A DNA stretch of 48,651 nucleotides from an uncultured Eubacteriales bacterium. GTDB lineage: Bacteria; Bacillota; Clostridia; Oscillospirales; Oscillospiraceae. The translations under genes and the position numbers were made by a program. The stretch lies in NCBI GenBank assembly GCA_900319695.1, contig ONPN01000050.1, forward strand, positions 1 through 48,651, given 5' to 3'. Below the pieces are notes generated by a model that saw only the letters and a list, made by a program, of their open reading frames with translations, did not search any database and was not told the DNA's origin. Shown here piece by piece: positions 31,569-39,123 of this stretch; within the stretch, counting starts at the first letter, position 1; every line of letters starts with the position of its first letter.

Positions 31569-31653
31569 TTTGTGCCCTCGGGCACAAAACACGTCTCATA
31601 GGTCTCCGACGCGCCTTTGGCACTATAAAACGGCTTTAAGCCGTTTTATGGGA
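31567..31653 (-). repeat. 96-bp triple-hairpin element, copy C (truncated)
   Basis: The reverse complement of copies A and B, with one substitution, ending at GGGA (31653), so the outer ACTGGTCT end is lost. It overlaps the 3' end of the HAD hydrolase gene (31623-32351) and encodes that protein's final residues and stop codon. Confidence 0.88.
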
Positions 31654-32351
31654 TTTTCCAGCAGCCGCTCAAATTCCGACAGGGCCGCGATCTCATAGTC
31701 GGGGACAATCGGCCCGTTGTTTGTCTTCCCGTTCGGATTGAACCAACAGGTTTTGATCCCCGCGTTGAGTCCGCCGCGGATGTCCGAGGTGAGGCTGTCT
31801 CCGAGGATGATCGCCCGCTCCCGCTCAAAGCCGGGAATCTCCCGGAAGCAGTGTTCAAAGAAGCGTTTTTCCGGCTTGTTGCCGTCCATATGCTCGGAGA
31901 CGAAAATCTTCTCAAAATACCGCGCAATGCCCGCGCTCTCGATGCGGCTGTCCTGCACCGACTGCGTGCCGTTGGAGCAGATAAAGAGGCGGTATGTCCC
32001 GTACAGCGCGTCCAGCAGGGCCTCGGCGCCGGGCATGAACCAGTGCCCCTCCCCGAGCAGCTTCTCGTACAGCGCCTGCGTCCTGAATGCGTCCGCCTCG
32101 ACGCCGAGCTCGCGGAACAGCGCCTCGAAGCGCTTGACGAGAACCTGGTCTCTGGTCAGGATCCCGTCTTCAAGCATTTCCCAATGCCTGATATTGATTT
32201 GGTTATACCGCTTTGCGATCTCGTCGCTGAACGGCACGCCGACGAGCGCGAAGGCGCGGCCCAGGGCGTGATGCTCTGCCGTGTTGAAATCTAAAATCGT
32301 GTTGTCCAGATCCAGCAGGATCACGGGGCGTGTGTCCGTCTGTCCGCTCAT
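31623..32351 (-). CDS. HAD hydrolase, YjjG/pyrimidine 5'-nucleotidase-like; C-terminus from a repeat
   Basis: A 242-residue HAD-IA phosphatase: motif I DLDNTILDF (near residue 14), motif II FICSNGTQ, motif III Lys in GNKPEKRFF, and motif IV ILGDSLTSDIRGG. It resembles the YjjG family, which dephosphorylates (often non-canonical) nucleotides. The start overlaps the murF stop (ATGA), so it is an operon partner. The last residues PIKRLKAVL and the TAG stop are encoded by palindromic element C, so the native C-terminus was replaced when the element inserted. Motifs I-IV lie well before the junction, so activity is probably kept. Confidence 0.85.
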   Translation of the reverse strand: MSGQTDTRPVILLDLDNTILDFNTAEHHALGRAFALVGVPFSDEIAKRYNQINIRHWEMLEDGILTRDQVLVKRFEALFRELGVEADAFRTQALYEKLLGEGHWFMPGAEALLDALYGTYRLFICSNGTQSVQDSRIESAGIARYFEKIFVSEHMDGNKPEKRFFEHCFREIPGFERERAIILGDSLTSDIRGGLNAGIKTCWFNPNGKTNNGPIVPDYEIAALSEFERLLENPIKRLKAVL

Positions 32352-33700
32352 GGCTTCAGCTCCTTGACGGCCTCCGCCACATGCTCCATATGCATGCCGA
32401 GCGAGGCCTTGACCAGCACGCGGTCGCCCTTTTGAAGAAGCCCCGGCAGGGCCTCGATCATGGCGTCGCGGCTTTCAAACCAGCAGCCCCTCTCCCCCGC
32501 TCCGGCGGCGATCTCTTTACCGAGCGTCCCGCAGGCGGCGACGAGCTCAATGCCCTTCTCCGCCGCATACGCGCCGAGCTCACGGTGCAGGCGCGGGGAA
32601 TCCTCTCCGAGCTCCAGCATATCGGCCAGCAGGCAGACACGCCGCCCCCCGCAGGCCGCGAGAGAATCCACCGCGCAGCGCATGGACTCGGGATTGGCGT
32701 TATAGCAGTCGTCCACCAGCGTGACAAAGCCGGTATCCACGACGGCGTTTCTTCTGCCGACGGTGGCATAGGAGGCGATGCCCTCCTCAATCTCGCGGTC
32801 ACTGAATCCCAGCGCGATACCGACCGCCGCCCCCTCGAGCGCGGCGTAGACCATCTGCCGCCCGAAGGCCGGGACATCGGCGCGGATGATCCTGTCAGTA
32901 TATGTGATGCGGCAGCGGGTGCGTCCCTCGGGCAGGAGCTCAATCTCATCCGCCCGCACTTCGCAGTTGTCCCCCGTGCCGAAGCGGATGACGCGCTGGG
33001 AGCAGCTCAGCCTTTTCAGATGCCCGTCATCCCCGTTGCAGATGACCACGCCGTCGGGCGGCAGGAAGGCCAGCATCTCGGTCTTGGCGCGGAAGACGCC
33101 GTCCAGATCGTGCAGAAATTCCAGGTGCGCCCGGCCGATCACGGTGAAGACCGCAATGGTCGGCCTTGCGACGGACGCAAGCTCCGTCATCTCGCCGAAG
33201 CCTGAAATGCCCATCTCTACCACGGCGGCCTCATGCTCGCGCTCGATGCGGGAGACCGTCATCGGCACGCCGATCTGGTTGTTGTGGTTGCCCTCCGTCT
33301 TCAAGACGTTGAAGCGGGCGGACAGGACGCTCGCGATCATCTCCTTGGCCGTCGTCTTGCCGACACTGCCCGTCACGCCGATGACGGGGATACGCAGGGT
33401 TTCCCGGTAGGCGGCGGCGATTTTCTCCAGGGCCGTCTGGACGTTCTCAACCACGATCACGGGGCCTTCGACGCCGTCCGGTACATGCTCCGCCAGCGCG
33501 CAGACCGCGCCTTTGTCCAGCGCCGTCTGAATATAGCGGTGTCCGTCCGTCTTCTCCCCGCGGAAGGCGACGAAGAGATCGCCCGCCTCAACGGCGCGGC
33601 TGTCGATCACGGCCCGGCCGATCCCAGGCGCGGGGTCGGGGCAGCCGACCAGTTTACCTCCGCAGGCCTCCGCCGCGGCTTTCAATGTCATAGTCTTCAA
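32348..33700 (-). CDS. murF: UDP-N-acetylmuramoyl-tripeptide--D-alanyl-D-alanine ligase
   Basis: A 450-residue Mur ligase that adds D-Ala-D-Ala to the cell-wall precursor in the cytoplasm. N-domain: VIDSRAVEAGDLFVAFRGEKTDGH. ATP-binding loop GVTGSVGKTT with NHNNQIGVP following. C-domain: DDCYNANPESM and LADMLELGEDS. The length is normal for MurF. TTG 33700 is preferred: AAAGGAG lies 8 nt upstream, whereas ATG 33691 would be 17 nt away. Its promoter is at 33726-33754. The HAD phosphatase is coupled downstream. Confidence 0.93.
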   Translation of the reverse strand: MKTMTLKAAAEACGGKLVGCPDPAPGIGRAVIDSRAVEAGDLFVAFRGEKTDGHRYIQTALDKGAVCALAEHVPDGVEGPVIVVENVQTALEKIAAAYRETLRIPVIGVTGSVGKTTAKEMIASVLSARFNVLKTEGNHNNQIGVPMTVSRIEREHEAAVVEMGISGFGEMTELASVARPTIAVFTVIGRAHLEFLHDLDGVFRAKTEMLAFLPPDGVVICNGDDGHLKRLSCSQRVIRFGTGDNCEVRADEIELLPEGRTRCRITYTDRIIRADVPAFGRQMVYAALEGAAVGIALGFSDREIEEGIASYATVGRRNAVVDTGFVTLVDDCYNANPESMRCAVDSLAACGGRRVCLLADMLELGEDSPRLHRELGAYAAEKGIELVAACGTLGKEIAAGAGERGCWFESRDAMIEALPGLLQKGDRVLVKASLGMHMEHVAEAVKELKP

Positions 33701-33725
33701 AAAACCATCTCCTTTAACGCTGAAG

Positions 33726-33754
33726 AGTATACCATACAGACCGGCACGAAGCAA
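33726..33754 (-). promoter_or_regulatory. Promoter of murF-HAD operon
   Basis: On the minus strand: TTGCTT (33754-33749), 17-nt spacer, TATACT (33731-33726), about 26 nt before the TTG start. Confidence 0.65.
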
Positions 33755-33800
33755 AGAAAACCTTCTCCGATCTTTCTTTTACATTTCCTAAAAAAAGTAG

Positions 33801-33828
33801 TGCACAGTGGGAAAAGATATGTTATAAT
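33801..33828 (+). promoter_or_regulatory. Extended -10 promoter of the exonuclease gene
   Basis: TGCACA (33801-33806), 16-nt spacer, TATAAT (33823-33828) with TG at 33820-33821 forming an extended -10. ATG 33865 follows after about 30 nt of leader. Confidence 0.65.
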
Positions 33829-33864
33829 ACTAAAGTACATTTTTTCGGACAAAGGATTTTTGCT

Positions 33865-34851
33865 ATGAACTATGTTGTGGTGGATCTGGAATGGAATCAG
33901 GCGATGAGTTCCAAGTCCTCCGTTTTTAACAAGCTGCCGATCCATCTCGGCGGCGAAATCATTGAGATCGGCGCGGTCAAACTCACCGAAGACATGCGCC
34001 CCGGCGAGGAGTTTACCGTGGACGTCAAGCCCGTGTACTTCCGCCGCATGCACTATAAGGTCAAAAAGATCACCGGCTTTGACAAGGATCGCCTCGCCCG
34101 CGGCCTCTCCTTCCCCGACGCGATGGAGCAGTTCCGCGCCTGGTGCGGGGACGATGTGACCTTTGTCACCTGGGGCTGTGACGATCAGCGCATCATGGAA
34201 CAGAACATCATCATCCACGATCTGGACTGGGACTGGATCGCCGGTTGGATCAATCTCCAGCTCATCTACAATTTGCAGACCGGCGGGGACAAAAACCAGA
34301 AATCCCTCGCCAGCGCCATGGAGCACTTTGAGATCGAGCAGACGCGCATCGCGCACGACGCGCTGGGTGATGCCTACAACACCGCCCTCATCGCCTCCCG
34401 CCTTGATATGAAGGAGGGCTTGCGCATGTATGACGACGCCGCGCGCATCCTTGCCTCGCGCATGCCGAACTATAAGCCGCCCACGGAGGCCGAGGGTCCC
34501 GATACCCTCAGTCACGACTGCTTCGACGGCTTTACCAGCAAATCCGAAGCCTTTTCGGATGAGCGTCTGTCTACCCTCGCCTGCCCCGTATGCGGCGGGG
34601 AGACCAGCCCTCTCAAGTGGATTAACCAGGGCGATCAGCGCTACATGAACCTCTATTCCTGCGCCGAGCACGGCAGTTTCCTCGTGCGGGCCAAGTTCCG
34701 CAAGAACAAGGAGGACGGCGCGTGGCTTGCCAACCGTCTGGTCTATGAGGCCGACGAAGAGATGCTCGGCTTCTACAAAGCCAAAGCCGCCCAGTCCAGA
34801 CGGCGCAGCCGCGGTCACAGCCAACGCAAAGGCCGCTCGGCCGGCAAATAA
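33865..34851 (+). CDS. DEDD-type 3'-5' exonuclease with C-terminal metal-binding module
   Basis: A 328-residue protein. Residues 1-190 form an RNase T/DnaQ-like exonuclease: VDLEWNQ (Asp-Glu of Exo I), WGCDDQRIM (Exo II Asp) and IAHDALGDAYNTA (Exo III His and Asp), i.e. a DEDDh enzyme like KapD/ERI-1-type nucleases. Residues about 225-300 add a segment with CPVCGG and later CAEHG that could bind zinc; the tail is strongly basic (RRRSRGHSQRKGR), suggesting nucleic-acid contact. The target (RNA or DNA) cannot be read from sequence. It is monocistronic, with promoter and terminator both visible. Confidence 0.87.
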   Translation: MNYVVVDLEWNQAMSSKSSVFNKLPIHLGGEIIEIGAVKLTEDMRPGEEFTVDVKPVYFRRMHYKVKKITGFDKDRLARGLSFPDAMEQFRAWCGDDVTFVTWGCDDQRIMEQNIIIHDLDWDWIAGWINLQLIYNLQTGGDKNQKSLASAMEHFEIEQTRIAHDALGDAYNTALIASRLDMKEGLRMYDDAARILASRMPNYKPPTEAEGPDTLSHDCFDGFTSKSEAFSDERLSTLACPVCGGETSPLKWINQGDQRYMNLYSCAEHGSFLVRAKFRKNKEDGAWLANRLVYEADEEMLGFYKAKAAQSRRRSRGHSQRKGRSAGK

Positions 34852-34855
34852 AAAT

Positions 34856-34895
34856 CGACTGCTTCGGTCATAGAGCCGGAGCAGTCGGTTTTTTG
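34856..34895 (+). terminator. Terminator after the exonuclease gene
   Basis: CGACTGCTTCGG (34856-34867) pairs with CCGGAGCAGTCG (34876-34887) with one mismatch, followed by GTTTTTTG. It also abuts the convergent PepSY gene. Confidence 0.85.
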
Positions 34896-34896
34896 T

Positions 34897-35610
34897 TTAT
34901 GTGGATGCCGCTTCGTCCTGTGTCTCCTCCCCGCCGCCGAGAGCCGCGGCGTCGGAGAAGCTGGGTCCGGACTGCTTCCAGCTCATGATCTCGCCGCTCA
35001 CCGCGTCGATCACATAGTCGTAGCCGATCTCGCCGACCGTGAAGCTGACCTCATAGACGGGGTTGCCGTCGTCATCCTTGGTGCGGTATACGCCGCTGAC
35101 CTCCGTCTGTTTCTCGCCGGGGTCGGCATCCTGCAGGGCGATCTCCAGAGCCGTGTTGACACCGATATACTTAAGCGGCTGCGGCTCCGCCGCGAAAGCA
35201 GCAGTTTCGTTCAAGGTAAACACGGTCTCCTCCGATACGTCTGGGGCTGGCGTTTCAGCCGGAACCGCGGGCTCAAATACAATCGGCGCTGCGGTCTCGA
35301 CGGGCGCTGCGGTCTCTACGGGCGCTGCCGTTTCTATGGGGGCCGGCGTCTCCGTCTCTGCCGGTGCTTCCGTCTCGGCGGGAAGCTCGGTCACCTCAGG
35401 CGCAGGCGTCTCGGTCTTCGACTCGCGCGTCTTCGTGGAACCGGGGATATAGGACTCCAGGATCGGGTACAGCTTTCCCTGTACCTCACGCGGCAGAGGC
35501 AGCGTGTTGAGCTCCAGGCCCGTCACGATGCCGCCGGCGTAGGCAGCCAGGATCAGAATGATCCAAATCCACCAGAGGGAATGCTTTTTCTTTTTGGGCT
35601 GTTCGTTCAT
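34897..35610 (-). CDS. Membrane-anchored PepSY-domain protein with Glu/Thr/Pro/Ala linker
   Basis: A 237-residue protein: cytoplasmic Lys-rich head (KKKKH), one membrane helix (about 12-31), a low-complexity extracellular linker (about 60-125) with repeats such as APVETAAPVE, then a PepSY-like domain (about 145-215; TALEIALQDADPG, YRTKDDDGNPVYEVSFTVGE, DYVIDAVSGEIMSW). PepSY domains often restrain proteases or sense the envelope; no peptidase is fused. The start has GAGGAG upstream. It is 18 nt downstream of ribF and may be at the tail of the rbfA-ribF operon. Confidence 0.8.
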   Translation of the reverse strand: MNEQPKKKKHSLWWIWIILILAAYAGGIVTGLELNTLPLPREVQGKLYPILESYIPGSTKTRESKTETPAPEVTELPAETEAPAETETPAPIETAAPVETAAPVETAAPIVFEPAVPAETPAPDVSEETVFTLNETAAFAAEPQPLKYIGVNTALEIALQDADPGEKQTEVSGVYRTKDDDGNPVYEVSFTVGEIGYDYVIDAVSGEIMSWKQSGPSFSDAAALGGGEETQDEAAST

Positions 35611-35628
35611 AGCGATCTCCTCTCATCA

Positions 35629-36549
35629 TCAAGACTGAGATGTTGTATTGCCGCTCTGCCGGAACCAGGCTCTCGCCTCGTCGGCGTCGCGTCGAATCTG
35701 CCGGGACAGTTCCTCGTAGTCCTCGAATTTCACCTCGGGCCGCAGGAACTTATAAAACTCTACTCTGGCCTGACGGCCGTAGAGATTGCCGGAAAACTGC
35801 AGAAGGTGGGTCTCCACGTTGACACGTCCCTCGTCGCTCACGGTGGGGCGCACGCCGACATTTGCCACCGCGATATGGCCGGAGCCGTCCTCGAGAAACA
35901 CCTTGGCCGCGTAGACCCCCCGGCGCGGGACGATGACCCCCTCGGGAAAACTCATGTTGATCGTCGGCGCGCCGAGCTTTGTCCCCAGATGATAGCCGGA
36001 GTGGACCGTATCCTGCAGGGTGTGCGGGTGGCCCAGATATCTTGCCGCCGTCTCCATATCGCCTTCGGCGATCAGGGTGCGTATATAGGTAGAGCTCACG
36101 ATCCGCCCGTCGAGGCGCACGGCCTCGATGATGTCGCAGCCGATCCCTCGTTCTTCGCAGTAAGCTTTGAGCTTTACCGCCGTTCCCTCGCCGCGATAGC
36201 CAAAGCAGAAATCGTGTCCCACCACGATCCAGGCAAGCCCCAGTTCCTCAATGATCGTATCTGCGAAGCGCTGCCAGGGCATCTCCATGGTGTGGCGGTT
36301 GAAGTGGATGAAGACCACATCGTCGATCCCGTAGCAGCGGCGTATGATCTCTTCCCTGCTGAGGGCGCTGTTAATAAGCGGAACCTCTTTCCCGAACACC
36401 AGCGTGTCGGGATGTACGTCGAAGGACAGCACCGAGGGTCTGGCCCCGATCTCTTCCGCGCGCTCCTTTGTCTTGTTCAGCAGCGCGCCGTGCCCGATAT
36501 GAACCCCGTCAAAAAAACCCAGGGCGATGGCACGTTTGATATCCGCCAT
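35629..36549 (-). CDS. ribF: Bifunctional riboflavin kinase/FAD synthetase
   Basis: A 306-residue RibF that makes FMN from riboflavin and FAD from FMN in the cytoplasm. The N-terminal adenylyltransferase has ALGFFDGVHIGHGAL and VGHDFCFGYRGEG, with SSTYIRTLIAEGD after it. The C-terminal kinase has GYHLGTKLGAPTINM and YAAKVFLED...NVGVRPT. The length is typical. It follows truB with a 6-nt gap. It supplies the flavins required by the many flavoproteins in this window, although it is a housekeeping gene. Confidence 0.95.
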   Translation of the reverse strand: MADIKRAIALGFFDGVHIGHGALLNKTKERAEEIGARPSVLSFDVHPDTLVFGKEVPLINSALSREEIIRRCYGIDDVVFIHFNRHTMEMPWQRFADTIIEELGLAWIVVGHDFCFGYRGEGTAVKLKAYCEERGIGCDIIEAVRLDGRIVSSTYIRTLIAEGDMETAARYLGHPHTLQDTVHSGYHLGTKLGAPTINMSFPEGVIVPRRGVYAAKVFLEDGSGHIAVANVGVRPTVSDEGRVNVETHLLQFSGNLYGRQARVEFYKFLRPEVKFEDYEELSRQIRRDADEARAWFRQSGNTTSQS

Positions 36550-36555
36550 ATTCTG

Positions 36556-37425
36556 TCAAACCTCAAAAAAGTTTTTGATCGTTGTCATGCTTCCGGCTTC
36601 CGCACGGCCGAGCATGAGGAAAGCGCCGGACTCATTATACACGCGATACACGCCGGGCGCAAGTCCGGTGGAATAATCGTTTCCGCAGCGGATGCGCTTT
36701 TCCTCCTCCGGTGAGGCGATGCAGGCTGTCTCCCGTGAAAAGAGGCTGTCCACCGGAAGCAGACGCTCCTCAATCCGCCCCTCGTCGCGCAGCCGCTGCA
36801 TCTCTTCGATGCCGACCGCGTCCTCCACCGAGAAGCCGCCCGCCTCGATCCGCCGCAGCGCGCTCATACAGCCGCCGCAGCCGAGGCTCTGCCCAATGTC
36901 GTGGCAGAGCGTGCGGATATAAGTGCCCTTCGAGCAGCGCACATCCAGAAGCCAGTCCTCCCCCTCTCGTCCCAGCAGTCTCAGCTCACGGATCGTGACG
37001 GGGCGCGCCTTGCGCTCCACCTCGCCGCCCTTACGGGCAATGTCGTACAGGTGCCTGCCGCCGATGCGGATAGCCGAATACATGGGCGGGATCTGGAGCT
37101 GCTCACCCACGAAGCGCGCGAGCGTCTTCTCCAGCTCTTCCCTTTCTATACGGACAGGCTTTGTCTCAAGGATGTTTCCTGTTATGTCCTGCGTGTCCGT
37201 TGTAAGGCCGAGGCGCAGGGAGGCAAGATAGCGCTTCTCATCGCGCTCGGCAAATTCCACGGCCCGGGTCGCCCGGCCGACAAAGACCACCAACAGGCCG
37301 GTCGCCATGGGGTCGAGCGTGCCGGAGTGGCCGACGCGCCGCTCATGCAAAATACCCTTGAGCTTGCAGACCACGTCGTTGCTCGTCCAGCCCGCGTCCT
37401 TGTCGATGAGCAGGACGCCGTTCAT
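36556..37425 (-). CDS. truB: tRNA pseudouridine(55) synthase
   Basis: A 289-residue TruB: GVLLIDKDAGWTSNDVV at the N-terminus, the catalytic motif VGHSGTLDPMATGLL with its Asp, YSAIRIGGRHLYDIARKG, and the C-terminal CSKGTYIRTLCHDIGQSLG. ATG 37425 lies 10 nt after GGAGG; a GTG at 37431 is the alternative. It overlaps the nrnA stop by 4 nt. Order rbfA-nrnA-truB-ribF is the classic Firmicutes arrangement, here without infB and nusA upstream. Confidence 0.95.
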   Translation of the reverse strand: MNGVLLIDKDAGWTSNDVVCKLKGILHERRVGHSGTLDPMATGLLVVFVGRATRAVEFAERDEKRYLASLRLGLTTDTQDITGNILETKPVRIEREELEKTLARFVGEQLQIPPMYSAIRIGGRHLYDIARKGGEVERKARPVTIRELRLLGREGEDWLLDVRCSKGTYIRTLCHDIGQSLGCGGCMSALRRIEAGGFSVEDAVGIEEMQRLRDEGRIEERLLPVDSLFSRETACIASPEEEKRIRCGNDYSTGLAPGVYRVYNESGAFLMLGRAEAGSMTTIKNFFEV

Positions 37426-38357
37426 TTCCACAGGTCCTCCGCCACGCCGACCAGCAGCTCCCGCACATGGTCGGGGCTGCCCTCCACGGTGCAGCCGGAG
37501 GCCATCGCATGGCCTCCGCCGCCGAAGACGGCGCAGATTTCACAGCTGTTGATACCGGGAGAAGAGCGCACCGAGACACGGCAGGTCCCGTTCTCCTTCT
37601 CGCGTATGGTGATATTCAAAAGGCTGCTCTCGCAGCGTCCGGCGAGGCCCGCGAGATCATCGAGGTCGTCTTCGACGGCCCCGGTCTGGCGCAGCATGTC
37701 GAGCGTTACGGTGGCGACGGCGATCTTTCCGTCCCTGTAAAACCGCATGCCGTCATATATCATGCTCTCGAGCTTAAGCCGTGCTGCCGATACCTTCCGG
37801 AAGAACACGGTGTTCACCGTCTGACTGTCCGCCCCATAGCGCAGCAGCTCCGAGGCCGCGCGAAAGGCGGAGGCGTCGGTGTTGGCGTACTGGAAGCAGC
37901 CCGTGTCGGTGGAGAGCGCGATGTACAGAAGCGTCGCCTCCTCCGCGGTCAGATCGGCGTTCATGCACTCGATGAGCTCCAGCACGATCTCCGCGCAGGC
38001 GGCCTTCTCGCCGTGGACAAAGTTCTCCGCCGCATAGCGCGTATTCGACGGGTGATGGTCGATACAGAGATCGACCCTGCCCTCAAAGCCCTCGCAGAAC
38101 ATTTTTTCTGTCGCCGTATCCACCGACACGACATACTTCGGCTTAAACCCCTCGGGCGCGAAATACTTCCCGCAGTATGGCATCAGCCGCTTTCCGAGCT
38201 CGCGGTTCGGGTACAGCCAGGCCGTGCGCCCGCCGCGCCGCAGCGCGCTGCACAGGGCCGCCGCGCTTCCCGCCGTGTCCCCGTCCGGGTTTTTGTGCGT
38301 GACGATCAGGATGTTCTCGTGCGTCAACAAGCGCTTGGCGCAGTCTTTATAGTTCAT
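37422..38357 (-). CDS. nrnA: NrnA-type DHH/DHHA1 phosphoesterase (nanoRNase/pAp phosphatase)
   Basis: A 311-residue DHH-family phosphoesterase that degrades nanoRNA and pAp. Motifs: VTHKNPDGDTAGSAAALC, VSVDTA, LCIDHHPSN (DHH), LSTDTGCFQY, and the C-terminal DHHA1 motif FGGGGHAMASGC. The start is within the rbfA 3' end (11-nt overlap), so translation is coupled. Confidence 0.93.
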   Translation of the reverse strand: MNYKDCAKRLLTHENILIVTHKNPDGDTAGSAAALCSALRRGGRTAWLYPNRELGKRLMPYCGKYFAPEGFKPKYVVSVDTATEKMFCEGFEGRVDLCIDHHPSNTRYAAENFVHGEKAACAEIVLELIECMNADLTAEEATLLYIALSTDTGCFQYANTDASAFRAASELLRYGADSQTVNTVFFRKVSAARLKLESMIYDGMRFYRDGKIAVATVTLDMLRQTGAVEDDLDDLAGLAGRCESSLLNITIREKENGTCRVSVRSSPGINSCEICAVFGGGGHAMASGCTVEGSPDHVRELLVGVAEDLWK

Positions 38358-38718
38358 CTTCCGTCTCTCCGTTCTCTCCGATGTCGAGGGAATGGATGAT
38401 CTCGCTGATGTGCGCGCCGTATTCGATGCTGTGGTCCAGTTCGAAGACGAGCTCCGGGGTGTAGCGCAGGTTCAGCACGCTGCCGAGTTCATGCCTGAGC
38501 CAGCCGGAGGCGGATTTGAGGCCGCGCCGAAACTCCTTCTCGTCCTTGAGCCCCATCACCGACAGCCAGATTTTGCTGTAGCGCAGATCCCCCGTGGTCT
38601 CCACGCGGGTGACGCTGATCATGCCTTGCTGTACTCTCGGGTCCTTGACGTCCCGGAGTCTGGCTGAGACGACGCGCTGAATGTCGTCGTTGATTCTTGC
38701 GATTTTATTGGATGACAT
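38347..38718 (-). CDS. rbfA: Ribosome-binding factor A
   Basis: A 123-residue RbfA, a 30S maturation factor with a KH-type fold: IARINDDIQRVVSARLRDVK, VQQGMISVTRVETTGDLRYS, SASGWLRHELGSVLNLRYTP and FELDHSIEYGAHI. ATG 38718 has GGAGGC 7 nt upstream. It is first in the rbfA-nrnA-truB-ribF operon and has an unusually long structured leader (see 38719-38949). Confidence 0.95.
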   Translation of the reverse strand: MSSNKIARINDDIQRVVSARLRDVKDPRVQQGMISVTRVETTGDLRYSKIWLSVMGLKDEKEFRRGLKSASGWLRHELGSVLNLRYTPELVFELDHSIEYGAHISEIIHSLDIGENGETEDEL

Positions 38719-38949
38719 GGTTTTGCCTCCATACAAACGGGCGCCCGATCGCGCTGACCGGCGCCCGTGTATTTTTATCGTAAACGAAATTGAAAATTGC
38801 GTTTACGATATTGCCGTGTTTTTCGGTTGCCCCGCCAGGGGCGAGAAAAACGGCATCAAATCATATTATAGTAAACAAACAAAGGAAATCCCGTCCTGTT
38901 TTGGCAAGCCCTCGCTTCCGGGCATGGACAGAGGATTTCGGGCTTTGAC
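38719..38949 (-). promoter_or_regulatory. Long structured 5' leader of the rbfA operon
   Basis: About 225 nt between the predicted start and the rbfA ATG carries several stems: ATCGTAAACG/CGTTTACGAT (10-bp perfect arms, 38777-38809); GGGCGCC/GGCGCCC near 38738-38772 just before the Shine-Dalgarno; a CCCC/GGGG stem with pyrimidine-rich flanks near 38817-38854; and GAAATCC/GGATTTC near 38884-38940. No peptide with a Shine-Dalgarno was found. It may hold a regulatory RNA or attenuator; no known family was recognised. Confidence 0.45.
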
Positions 38950-38978
38950 ATTATATCATCTATTGGCAAAACCCGCAA
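38950..38978 (-). promoter_or_regulatory. Promoter of the rbfA operon
   Basis: On the minus strand: TTGCGG (38978-38973), 17-nt spacer, TATAAT (38955-38950). Confidence 0.6.
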
Positions 38979-39050
38979 GTGTCAACTTTTTTCATTATTC
39001 TGACTGATTATACCGTCTGCCGTGTAGTCGGCGTAAAATTGCTTTGCCTC

Positions 39051-39079
39051 TTGAATCTCTCTGATTTTTTCATTATACT
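39051..39079 (+). promoter_or_regulatory. Promoter of the CobW-type gene
   Basis: TTGAAT (39051-39056), 17-nt spacer, TATACT (39074-39079). AAAGGAGAAG precedes ATG 39124. Confidence 0.65.
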
Positions 39080-39123
39080 TTGATTAGCTCATATCGCCTG
39101 TCAGGTCTAAAGGAGAAGCTCTT

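Noticed and set aside
31444-31623. N-terminal extension of the CotJA-CotJB frame through the repeat region
   Set aside because: The strong AAGGAGG-TTG start at 31443 and homology both begin after it; the extension translates palindromic elements.
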